From: Bacteroidota bacterium
GTDB lineage: Bacteria; Bacteroidota; Bacteroidia; Flavobacteriales; Weeksellaceae
Direction: 5' to 3'
DNA length: 7,999 nucleotides
Assembly: GCA_023426625.1 (NCBI GenBank)
Contig: JAFAAJ010000133.1
Span: 1-7,999 of the forward strand
Under the pieces are notes generated by a model. It was not told where the DNA came from and made no database searches. It saw nothing but the letters and a program-made list of their open reading frames with translations. How positions within the stretch are numbered: the stretch's first letter is position 1; every line of letters starts with the position of its first letter. Below are positions 1 to 5,565 of the stretch, piece by piece. Made by a program: the position numbers and the translations under genes.

Positions 1-603
1 GTTTTTATCATTATCAATTTTCGCAAATAATGTGAATGTATCGGCAAATCCTGCATTCGAGATCCACATTTTCTGCCCGTTGATGATATAATGTTTTCCG
101 TCTTCGGAAAGTTTAGCTCTTGTTTTCCCTGAATTGGCATCAGAACCTGCATCAGGCTCAGTCAAGCAATACGCTCCGAATTTTGTTCCTGCAGCCAGAT
201 CCGGAAGGTATTTCTTCTTTAGTTCTTCAGAACCGTAAAGCAGGATAGGAAGAGTTCCGATTCCGGTATGTGCTCCATAAGCTGTTGCCAGTGAACCTGT
301 AGCTCCGGATAAGTAATCACAAGCTAACATGGTCGTGATAAAGCCCATTCCTAAACCTCCGTATTCCTCCGGAACTGCTATTCCCAACATTCCCATTTCG
401 CCAAGCTTACGCATGATTTCTTCAGTGAATGCATAATCTTTCTTTTCGAAACGTTCTTTTTGAGGGATAACTTCTCTGTCGATGAATTCTTTCGCAGAAT
501 CGCGAAGCATCTTTTGCTCCTCATTCAGTTCTTCAAGACTGAAAATTTCGTTTGCAGGAATTTCTCTGATAAGGAATTCGCCGCCCTTTACTATATTGCC
601 CAT
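1..603 (-). CDS. fadE: Acyl-CoA dehydrogenase, N-terminal 201 residues (3' end outside window)
   Basis: This is the first enzyme of the beta-oxidation cycle, oxidising acyl-CoA to trans-2-enoyl-CoA with FAD. I translated it by hand from the ATG at 603; the frame stays open to base 1, so the C-terminal part, including the catalytic glutamate region, is missing. The opening (KGGEFLIREIPANEIF, residues 6-21) resembles the long, roughly 590-residue FadE/YusJ type, not the short ~380-residue type. Residues 30-140 form the alpha-helical N-terminal domain, with VPEEYGGLGMG at 78-87. CLTEPDAGSDAN at 146-157 matches the acyl-CoA dehydrogenase signature 1, and MWISNAG at 179-185 belongs to the flavin-contacting beta-domain. 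It is the last visible gene of the marR-fadN-fadA-fadE block, separated from fadA by a four-helix-bundle cassette. The start is preceded by an A/T-only leader without a Shine-Dalgarno sequence. Family certain; chain-length specificity unknown. Confidence 0.95.
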   Translation of the reverse strand, partial: MGNIVKGGEFLIREIPANEIFSLEELNEEQKMLRDSAKEFIDREVIPQKERFEKKDYAFTEEIMRKLGEMGMLGIAVPEEYGGLGMGFITTMLACDYLSGATGSLATAYGAHTGIGTLPILLYGSEELKKKYLPDLAAGTKFGAYCLTEPDAGSDANSGKTRAKLSEDGKHYIINGQKMWISNAGFADTFTLFAKIDNDKN

Positions 604-621
604 TTTATTATTTAATTTTAG

Positions 622-640
622 ATTATAAATTTTAAATTAT
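622..640. repeat. Left outer inverted repeat of the cassette
   Basis: The minus-strand reading ATAATTTAAAATTTATAAT matches plus-strand 1020..1038 (ATAATTTAAAATCTATAAT) at 18 of 19 positions. It lies 18 bp before the fadE start codon, so it would be in the fadE leader. Confidence 0.5.
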
Positions 641-650
641 TGATTCTTAG

Positions 651-1010
651 TTATAAATTTTCAGATGAAGTCTTAATGATTTTAGTCAGAATATTAATGA
701 TACTTTCAATTTCTTTCAAATAAGAATCTATTTCGATCTGAACCAGATTTGAAGACTGATAAAGTTTTAACCAATATCTGGTTTCTCTGGCTTCTTTATT
801 GGCAATTGAAAGCTTGGAAATAAAATCTTTTTTTGATTGGGCGGCAATTGCTTCTTCTACATTTGCGCCAATTGAAGTTCCACATCGAAGAATTTGTTTA
901 GATAAAATAAATTCATTCTGAGCTTTGCATTGAGTATAAAATTTAATAATCTTTAATGCAAATTCGAAGGTTTTTATTTGAATCAAATTATCTTCTCTGA
1001 AGTTCGTCAT
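651..1010 (-). CDS. Four-helix-bundle protein (23S rRNA intervening-sequence / bAvd-like family)
   Basis: A 119-residue, entirely helical-looking protein. The family hallmark is seen around residues 36-85: LSKQILRCGTSIGANVEEA, then AAQSKKDFISKLSIANKEA and ETRYWLKL. Family members fold as four-helix bundles that form pentameric rings, and occur in 23S rRNA intervening sequences and as the accessory protein (Avd) of diversity-generating retroelements; most free-standing copies in Bacteroidota have no known function, and none should be assumed here. There is no reverse transcriptase or rRNA in the window. The start is well fixed: an in-frame TAG immediately precedes the ATG. The gene sits between fadA and fadE, 30 bp after the fadA stop and 47 bp before the fadE start, with inverted AT-only repeats on both sides, and would be co-transcribed with them. 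It has no obvious link to fatty acid metabolism and looks like an inserted cassette. Its C-terminal half differs clearly from the remnant at 2330..2497. Confidence 0.9.
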   Translation of the reverse strand: MTNFREDNLIQIKTFEFALKIIKFYTQCKAQNEFILSKQILRCGTSIGANVEEAIAAQSKKDFISKLSIANKEARETRYWLKLYQSSNLVQIEIDSYLKEIESIINILTKIIKTSSENL

Positions 1011-1019
1011 CTAAAATTT

Positions 1020-1038
1020 ATAATTTAAAATCTATAAT
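1020..1038. repeat. Right outer inverted repeat of the cassette
   Basis: Partner of 622..640, one mismatch in 19. It overlaps the inner 11-bp repeat 1013..1023 (AAAATTTATAA), whose inverted copy at 651..661 covers the stop codon of the four-helix-bundle gene. Its outer edge is 2 nt from the fadA stop codon. Confidence 0.5.
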
Positions 1039-1040
1039 TT

Positions 1041-2219
1041 TTAAAGCAGTTCAAAAATACTTGCTGCTCCCTGTCCTGTTCCAACGCACATAGAAACCAT
1101 ACCGTATTTGTTACCTCGTTTTCTCATTTCATCAAGAAGCTGAACTGTTAATTTCGTTCCGGTACATCCAAGTGGGTGTCCCAGTGCAATTGCACCTCCG
1201 TTTACATTTAAAATATCAGGATTTAATCCTAATTCTTTTTTAATGGCCACGGATTGAGAGGCAAAAGCTTCATTTAATTCGATAAGCTCGATATCGTTGA
1301 GTGTAAGTCCTGCCTGTTTTAAAGCTTTTGGTATGGCATAAATAGGTCCCATTCCCATGATTCTTGGCTCAAGACCTGCAGCTGCGTAAGCTACTAATCT
1401 TGCTTCCGGCTGTAAACCTAATTCTTTTACCATTTCTTCACTCATCACGATTACGAAAGCCGCTCCGTCACTCATTTGGGATGAATTTCCGGCCGTTACG
1501 CTTCCTCCGTTTGCGAAAACGGGTCTTAGTTTAGCGAGACCTTCCAAAGAAGTATCGGCTCTTGGACCTTCATCTACAGAAAAATCAAATTTCTTAGTCT
1601 GTAATTTCTGGTTTTCATCCAGGAAGTTATATTCTACTGGAATCGGAACGATCTGGTTAGCAAATCTTCCTTCGGCATTAGCTTTTAATGCCTTCATGTG
1701 AGATTCATAAGCAAACTGATCCTGTTCTTCTCTTGTAATGTTGTATTGGTTTGCTACTTCTTCCGCAGTGTAACCCATTCCCCAATAATAATCCGGGTTG
1801 GTTTTTGCAATGTCGGTCTCCGGAACCGGTTTATAACCACCCATCGGAATGTAAGACATAGATTCCGTACCTCCTGCAATGATACAATCAGCCATTCCGG
1901 CTTGAATTTTTGCAGAAGCAATCGCAATGGCCTCACTTCCTGATGCACAATATCTGTTTACGGTAACACCGGGAACTTTGTCTGTATTTAAACCCATCAA
2001 TGAGATCAGACGTGCTACATTTAAGCCTTGTTCAGCTTCGGGCATTGCATTTCCCACGATAAGATCATCAATTCTGTTTTTATCTAATTGTGGAAGTTCA
2101 GCCATCAATTTTTCAATAACTGTAGCCGCCATTACGTCCGGACGAGTGAAGCGAAGGGAACCTTTAGGCGCTTTACCTACCGCTGTTCTGTATCCTTTTA
2201 CTATGTATGCTGTTTTCAT
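1041..2219 (-). CDS. fadA: 3-ketoacyl-CoA thiolase (acetyl-CoA C-acyltransferase)
   Basis: Catalyses the last step of the beta-oxidation cycle, thiolytic cleavage of 3-ketoacyl-CoA to acetyl-CoA and a shortened acyl-CoA. The 392-residue length is standard for thiolases. The nucleophilic cysteine is C91 in NRYCASGS. NEAFASQ near 320 and GHPLGCTGT at 347-355 supply the conserved asparagine and the catalytic histidine (H348), and CVGTGQG carries the second cysteine (C378). The active site is therefore complete. The ATG start gives the usual MKTAYIVKGYRTAVGK opening and is preceded by an A-rich stretch with no Shine-Dalgarno motif. It lies downstream of fadN, whose product makes its substrate, and the two proteins probably form a complex like other trifunctional-type systems. 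A biosynthetic acetoacetyl-CoA thiolase is less likely because of the fadN/fadE context. Confidence 0.96.
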   Translation of the reverse strand: MKTAYIVKGYRTAVGKAPKGSLRFTRPDVMAATVIEKLMAELPQLDKNRIDDLIVGNAMPEAEQGLNVARLISLMGLNTDKVPGVTVNRYCASGSEAIAIASAKIQAGMADCIIAGGTESMSYIPMGGYKPVPETDIAKTNPDYYWGMGYTAEEVANQYNITREEQDQFAYESHMKALKANAEGRFANQIVPIPVEYNFLDENQKLQTKKFDFSVDEGPRADTSLEGLAKLRPVFANGGSVTAGNSSQMSDGAAFVIVMSEEMVKELGLQPEARLVAYAAAGLEPRIMGMGPIYAIPKALKQAGLTLNDIELIELNEAFASQSVAIKKELGLNPDILNVNGGAIALGHPLGCTGTKLTVQLLDEMRKRGNKYGMVSMCVGTGQGAASIFELL

Positions 2220-2232
2220 TTTTGTAAATTTT

Positions 2233-2256
2233 TGTAAAATGTATAATGTAAAATGT
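2233..2256. repeat. Short direct repeat TGTAAAATGT, two copies with 14-bp period
   Basis: The 10-bp word TGTAAAATGT occurs at 2233..2242 and 2247..2256, just upstream of the fadA start. The second copy is the beginning of the inverted repeat bounding the four-helix-bundle remnant. The spacer also holds a small perfect stem, TACAGT/ACTGTA, at 2277..2282 and 2287..2292. I see no promoter-like TAnnTTTG box here, so fadA is probably transcribed from upstream. Confidence 0.55.
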
Positions 2257-2329
2257 CGGTTGTATTTTTATAGTTTTACAGTCTACACTGTACTTCGTAT
2301 AATTCTATTTTGAATAATTTTGCTTTAAC

Positions 2330-2497
2330 TTAAATTATCATATTCTGAACATGCCTGATTTCGGATATTAGCAATTCGAAACTGTCTTTTTCCATGACCC
2401 CCAAATCATTCGCAATGATAACCTGGGTTTCAAATTCAAAAGAAGAACCTAATGCAATGTTTAGGAATTGGCAGAACTGGGGATTTACATCCGACAT
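2330..2497 (-). pseudogene. Truncated four-helix-bundle (IVP/bAvd-like) gene, C-terminal fragment
   Basis: A hand-translated 55-codon frame, ATG at 2497 to TAA at 2330. Residues 10-30 read QFLNIALGSSFEFETQVIIAN and are followed by DLGVMEKDSFELLISEI and QNMII. This strongly resembles the third and fourth helices of family members, where the phrase FLxIALGSSFExETQ is typical. Full proteins are about 115-125 residues, so roughly the N-terminal 60 residues are gone. The apparent ATG lies inside the inverted repeat 2486..2503, so it is a junction product and not the original start, and there is no recognisable ribosome site. After the TAA the same frame continues VKAKLFK, resembling the usual lysine-rich tail, so the stop may itself be a nonsense mutation. 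It could conceivably still be translated as a short peptide, but a decaying remnant is more likely. Confidence 0.75.
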
Positions 2498-2503
2498 TGT
2501 ACA
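2486..2503. repeat. Right inverted repeat of the remnant cassette
   Basis: Its minus-strand reading matches plus-strand 2247..2264 at 16 of 18 positions. The 7-bp block ATGTCGG is perfectly shared and provides the apparent ATG of the remnant. It ends 2 nt from the fadN stop codon (2506..2508). Confidence 0.55.
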
Positions 2504-2505
2504 AA

Positions 2506-4899
2506 TTAATTACGAAGCGGTTTTCCATTCTGCAACATATACTGAATTCTCTCCAATGTTTTTCTTTCTCCGCAAAGCTGAAGGAAGGTTTCTCTTTCAA
2601 GGTTCAATAGATATTGTTCAGTCACTACGGTTGGTTCGGAAAGATTTCCTCCTACCATTACATATGCTAATTTGTCTGCAATCTTCTTATCATGCTCAGA
2701 GATGTAGTTTCCTGTTAGCATTTGGTCCGTACCTACGTAGAACATTCCTAATGCATCTTTACCCAATACTTTCACTGTTTGTGGAATCGGTTGGGTATAT
2801 CCCTGTTCTGCCAATAATTTGGCAATTTTTTTAGCTTCAGCGATCTGTCTGTTTTTATTGACAGCCACAATGTCTTTTCCTTTTTCAAGGATGCCCATGT
2901 CATAGGCTTCATAAGCTGAAGTGGCCACTTTACCCATAGCAATATTCATGAAAGCATCACGAAGCCTGTTGTTTTTAACATCATCGCTGTGGAATTCTCT
3001 GGATGTTCTTAATGTCAACTCTTTCGTACCACCACCTCCTGGAATTACTCCGACTCCGGTTTCAACAAGACCGATGTAGGTTTCAGCGGCTGCAACAACT
3101 CTGTCTGCATGCATGGTCATTTCGCAACCACCTCCAAGCGTCATTCCGTGAGGAGCCACAACAACAGGAATAGAAGAGTAGCGAACTCTCATCATGGATT
3201 TTTGGAAGTAAGCGATCGCCATATTCAGATCATCCCAATCCTGTTCGATTGCCATCATTAGAATCATTGCCAAATTAGCACCTACAGAGAAATTAGTTCC
3301 CTGATTTCCGATAACCAATCCATCATATTCTTTTTCAGCCAGATCAATTGCTCTGTTCAATCCGTCAAGAACTTCTCCTCCTAAAGAGTTCATTTTGGAA
3401 CGAATCTCGAAGTTGATGATTCCGTCTCCTAAATCTTCAATGGCAGAACCGGAATTGCTCCAAAGTGTTTTATTTTTTCTGATATTATCTAAGATGATAA
3501 ATGCATCCTGTCCGGGAATTGTATTGTATTCCCCGGAATTTTTGTCAACATAGATGCTTTGTCCCTCTTCGTTTACTTTATAGAATGTTTCAACATTTTT
3601 CACCCAGTCTGAAACCTCATACCCTGCTTCTTTAGCCAATTCAATACCTTTTTGAACACCAATTGAATCCCAAATTTCAAACGGACCGTTTTCCCAGCCG
3701 AAACCAGCTTTCATCGCATCGTCTATTTTGTAGATATCATCAGAAATTTCAGGAACTTTATGAGAAACATAAGCGAACATTGCTCCGAAGGAGGCTCTGT
3801 AGAATTCACCGGCTTTATCTTTACCTCCGATAAGAACTTTGAATCTGTCAATAGGTTTATCAATAGATTTTGTCAATTCAAGAGTAGGGAAGGATACTTT
3901 ACCCTGAGGTTCATATTCGTTTGTATCAAGGTTTAATCTTAAAATTTCAGATTTTCCGTTTTCACCTTTTACTTTTTTGAAGAATCCCTGACCTGTTTTA
4001 GAGCCTAAGAATTTATTCTCCATCAAGAATTCAATATAGCTTGGCATTGCAAACTGGTCTTTGAACATTTCCTGTTCAACACAACTTTCGCGAACTCCGT
4101 TTGCTACATGCACTAAAGTGTCTAATCCTACCACATCAGCCGTTCTGAAAGTAGCTGATTTTGGACGACCAATAACAGGACCCGTTAATTTATCAACATC
4201 GGAAATATTTAATTCTAATTTTTGAATAGTATTGAAAATATTCATAATTCCGAATACACCGATTCTGTTGGCGATAAAAGCAGGTGTATCTTTTGCCAGA
4301 ACGGTTGTTTTTCCTAAAAACTTAGCTCCGTAATTCATGTAGAAATCTACCACTTCAGGAGCTGTATCATTCGTTGGAATGATCTCTAAAAGAGGTAAAT
4401 ATCTTACCGGATTGAAGAAGTGCGTTCCTGCGAAATACTTTTTGAAATCATCGCTTCTGCCTTCTGTTAATAAATGAATAGGAATTCCGGAAGTATTGGA
4501 AGATATCAATGTTCCCGGTTTTCTGAACTGTTCGATTTTTTCATACACGGACTTTTTGATATCGAGTCTTTCTACAACTACTTCTATGATCCAGTCAGTA
4601 TCCTTGATCTTCTGCAGATCATCATCGAAGTTTCCGATCTTAATTCTGTCGGCAAATTTCGGAGAATAAAGCAAGGCAGGGCTTGCTTTTTTAAGTTTTT
4701 CAAAGTTTTCGGCAGCAATTCTGTTCCTTACTGCCTTATCTTCTTTAGTCAAACCTTTTTTCTGTTCAGCTTCTGTCAGTTCAAAAGGAACGATGTCCAG
4801 CAAAGACACTTCTACACCAATATTGGCAAAGTGCGCCGCAATACCGCTTCCCATAATCCCCGAGCCAAGAACCGTTACATGTTTGATTCTTCTTTTCAT
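2506..4899 (-). CDS. fadN: 3-hydroxyacyl-CoA dehydrogenase / enoyl-CoA hydratase fusion (FadN type)
   Basis: A bifunctional beta-oxidation enzyme of 797 residues: it hydrates trans-2-enoyl-CoA and oxidises the 3-hydroxyacyl-CoA with NAD. The domain order is dehydrogenase first, hydratase last, as in Bacillus FadN/YusL (about 790 aa) and opposite to E. coli FadB. Numbering from the ATG: Rossmann loop GSGIMGSGIA at 12-21; SSNTSGIPI at 133-141; the catalytic pair H160 (HFFNPVRY) and E172, 12 residues apart as in the family; C-terminal dehydrogenase domain to about 420. The hydratase domain spans roughly 480-700, with oxyanion segment NFSVGANLA near 536-544, GGGCE (E593) and GLVETGVGVIPGGGG (E613); the two glutamates are 20 apart as in FadB. 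The frame could extend to a TTG at 4926, but the ATG at 4899 gives the expected MKRRIKHVTVLGSG start. It lies 50 bp after marR. Confidence 0.95.
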   Translation of the reverse strand: MKRRIKHVTVLGSGIMGSGIAAHFANIGVEVSLLDIVPFELTEAEQKKGLTKEDKAVRNRIAAENFEKLKKASPALLYSPKFADRIKIGNFDDDLQKIKDTDWIIEVVVERLDIKKSVYEKIEQFRKPGTLISSNTSGIPIHLLTEGRSDDFKKYFAGTHFFNPVRYLPLLEIIPTNDTAPEVVDFYMNYGAKFLGKTTVLAKDTPAFIANRIGVFGIMNIFNTIQKLELNISDVDKLTGPVIGRPKSATFRTADVVGLDTLVHVANGVRESCVEQEMFKDQFAMPSYIEFLMENKFLGSKTGQGFFKKVKGENGKSEILRLNLDTNEYEPQGKVSFPTLELTKSIDKPIDRFKVLIGGKDKAGEFYRASFGAMFAYVSHKVPEISDDIYKIDDAMKAGFGWENGPFEIWDSIGVQKGIELAKEAGYEVSDWVKNVETFYKVNEEGQSIYVDKNSGEYNTIPGQDAFIILDNIRKNKTLWSNSGSAIEDLGDGIINFEIRSKMNSLGGEVLDGLNRAIDLAEKEYDGLVIGNQGTNFSVGANLAMILMMAIEQDWDDLNMAIAYFQKSMMRVRYSSIPVVVAPHGMTLGGGCEMTMHADRVVAAAETYIGLVETGVGVIPGGGGTKELTLRTSREFHSDDVKNNRLRDAFMNIAMGKVATSAYEAYDMGILEKGKDIVAVNKNRQIAEAKKIAKLLAEQGYTQPIPQTVKVLGKDALGMFYVGTDQMLTGNYISEHDKKIADKLAYVMVGGNLSEPTVVTEQYLLNLERETFLQLCGERKTLERIQYMLQNGKPLRN

Positions 4900-4926
4900 T
4901 TGATATATTATTTTATTATTGGTCAA

Positions 4927-4946
4927 ATGGAACCTTTCGGTTTCAT
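4927..4946 (-). other. Intercistronic hairpin with GAAA loop between marR and fadN
   Basis: On the minus strand ATGAAACC, loop GAAA, GGTTCCAT can form an 8-bp stem with a single A-C mismatch, closed by a GNRA-type tetraloop. It begins 3 nt after the marR stop codon. No T-run follows, so it does not look like an intrinsic terminator; a role in processing or stabilising the marR/fadN transcript, or none, is possible. The next 27 bases to the fadN ATG are nearly all A and T. Confidence 0.4.
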
Positions 4947-4949
4947 GTA

Positions 4950-5402
4950 TTATTTTCTGTTGTTCAAATCTGTGGCGATTTTCATGATCTCCGTCATTAC
5001 TTCTTTGAAGATCTCCATTTTTTCAGGAGTAATTCTTTCCATCACTTTCTTATTAAAGTTCACGACCACTTCTTTTGAAAGATTTCTTGAGTTGAGACCT
5101 TTCTCTGTAAGCTTAATGATCACTTCTCTTTTGTCTGTAGTGGTTTTTTCCTTATAGATATAGCCGTTATCTTCAAGGAGTTTAATGATTCGGGTAAGAG
5201 AAGTGGGCTCAATAGCCATTTTAGGGCCTAAATTGGTACTTCTGGTTCCTTCTTTCGGATCTATTTTAAGAAGAGTAAGAGCCTGTACGGCGGTTGAATC
5301 GTACTCATGAGCCATGTCCGAGTACATCTTGGAAACAGCTAACCATGTCTGTTTCAAAATTAAATCTACGTTTTCTATTTTTTCCTTATTGTTATTCATC
5401 AT
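4950..5402 (-). CDS. MarR-family winged-helix transcriptional regulator
   Basis: A 150-residue protein, the usual MarR length. The N-terminal helix (residues 10-30) for dimerisation is followed by a winged helix-turn-helix: STAVQALTLLKI near 36-47, recognition-helix region MAIEPTSLTRIIKLLEDNGYI near 62-82, and the wing KTTTDKREVIIKLTEKG near 85-101 with the conserved DKR. The C-terminal helices complete the dimer interface. MarR proteins bind palindromes as dimers and usually release DNA on binding a small ligand. As first gene of the fad block it probably represses marR-fadN-fadA-fadE and responds to a fatty acid or acyl-CoA, in place of the TetR-type FadR of Bacillus. The ligand is inferred only. 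Two tandem ATGs occur (5402 and 5399); either may start the protein. Two palindromes upstream (5435..5458 and 5521..5538) are likely operators. Confidence 0.92.
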   Translation of the reverse strand: MMNNNKEKIENVDLILKQTWLAVSKMYSDMAHEYDSTAVQALTLLKIDPKEGTRSTNLGPKMAIEPTSLTRIIKLLEDNGYIYKEKTTTDKREVIIKLTEKGLNSRNLSKEVVVNFNKKVMERITPEKMEIFKEVMTEIMKIATDLNNRK

Positions 5403-5424
5403 TTTTTCCCAAATGGTTTAATAC

Positions 5425-5432
5425 CAAATTTA
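5425..5432 (-). promoter_or_regulatory. Putative -7 box of the marR-fad promoter
   Basis: The minus strand reads TAAATTTG, matching the Bacteroidota -7 consensus TAnnTTTG, 22 bp upstream of the marR ATG, which implies a short leader. No TTG -33 element is found at the expected spacing; that position is occupied by the palindrome 5435..5458. This arrangement fits repression by a protein bound over the promoter spacer. Confidence 0.5.
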
Positions 5433-5434
5433 GT

Positions 5435-5458
5435 AAATATTATGCATGCATAGTATTT
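5435..5458. promoter_or_regulatory. Palindromic putative MarR operator, proximal site
   Basis: A 24-bp imperfect palindrome with one mismatched pair (5440/5453) around the perfect 12-bp core TATGCATGCATA at 5441..5452. It abuts the TAAATTTG box, so a bound dimer would block RNA polymerase. The same core recurs at 5524..5535. Autoregulation through such sites is typical of MarR proteins; binding here is inferred. Confidence 0.65.
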
Positions 5459-5488
5459 ATTTGTGTTAAATTTTATTAAATTATTGAT

Positions 5489-5509
5489 ATACAATAGATT
5501 AAATTGTAT
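5489..5509. repeat. Inverted repeat between the two palindromes
   Basis: ATACAAT (5489..5495) and ATTGTAT (5503..5509) are perfect inverted 7-bp arms around a 7-base spacer. It could be a weak hairpin downstream of the ABC operon or another binding site. No T-run follows on either strand, so it is not called a terminator. Confidence 0.35.
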
Positions 5510-5514
5510 GACAA

Positions 5515-5538
5515 GCATAGTACTATGCATGCATAGTA
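5515..5538. promoter_or_regulatory. Palindromic putative MarR operator, distal site (two overlapping palindromes)
   Basis: TACTATGCATGCATAGTA at 5521..5538 is a perfect 18-bp palindrome carrying the same TATGCATGCATA core as the proximal site. It overlaps a second perfect palindrome, GCATAGTACTATGC, at 5515..5528. The centres of the two main palindromes are 83 bp apart, close to eight helical turns, which would allow looping by two dimers. It lies 27 bp after the stop of the ABC ATPase gene and might also form a hairpin in that transcript, but without a T-run. Confidence 0.6.
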
Positions 5539-5565
5539 TATAGAATTAATAAGGAATAGATTGAA

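Larger units (their letters stand above)
622..1038. mobile_element. Candidate four-helix-bundle cassette with inverted-repeat ends (intact)
   Basis: A 417-bp segment fills most of the fadA-fadE spacer. It is bounded by a 19-bp inverted repeat (622..640 against 1020..1038, 18 of 19 matching) and contains one gene, the 119-aa four-helix-bundle protein. A second, inner inverted repeat of 11 bp (651..661 against 1013..1023, perfect) hugs the stop and start of that gene. The outer edge lies 2 nt after the fadA stop codon and 18 bp before the fadE start. No transposase is present. The repeats are made only of A and T, so chance similarity in an AT-rich spacer cannot be excluded; calling it a mobile unit is inference, supported by the parallel arrangement at 2247..2503. 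Confidence 0.4.
2247..2503. mobile_element. Candidate degraded four-helix-bundle cassette with 18-bp imperfect terminal inverted repeats
   Basis: A 257-bp segment occupying nearly all of the 286-bp fadN-fadA spacer. Its ends are an inverted repeat: plus-strand 2247..2264 (TGTAAAATGTCGGTTGTA) against minus-strand 2503..2486 (TGTACAATGTCGGATGTA), 16 of 18 matching and containing non-AT positions, so chance is less likely than for the other cassette. Inside is the C-terminal half of a four-helix-bundle gene. The outer edge lies 2 nt after the fadN stop codon. No transposase is seen. It reads as an internally deleted relative of the intact cassette at 622..1038, although the repeat sequences of the two differ. 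Confidence 0.5.

Noticed and set aside
651..1010. Diversity-generating retroelement accessory gene (avd)
   Set aside because: The fold is related, but there is no reverse transcriptase and no template/variable repeat pair in the window.
2277..2292. TACAGT/ACTGTA stem as a regulatory operator for fadA
   Set aside because: Only a 6-bp arm, single copy, within the decaying cassette and with no promoter box nearby; too weak to call.
1698..2313. Overlapping open frames on both strands inside fadA
   Set aside because: All overlap the conserved thiolase sequence including the C91 region; they are shadows in other frames.
2394..2834. Plus-strand open frame of 146 codons over the fadN 3' end and spacer
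   Set aside because: It lies mostly opposite fadN, which has clear catalytic motifs, and its translation shows no family resemblance; the spacer part is explained by the minus-strand four-helix-bundle remnant.
4474..5157. Plus-strand open frame of 227 codons across the fadN start and marR
   Set aside because: Antisense to two well-supported genes and rich in F/I/S as expected from the complement of AT-rich coding sequence; no domain seen.
5515..5538. Palindrome as an intrinsic terminator of the ABC operon
   Set aside because: It could fold into a hairpin but no T-run follows on the minus strand, and the repeat of its core at the marR promoter fits an operator better.
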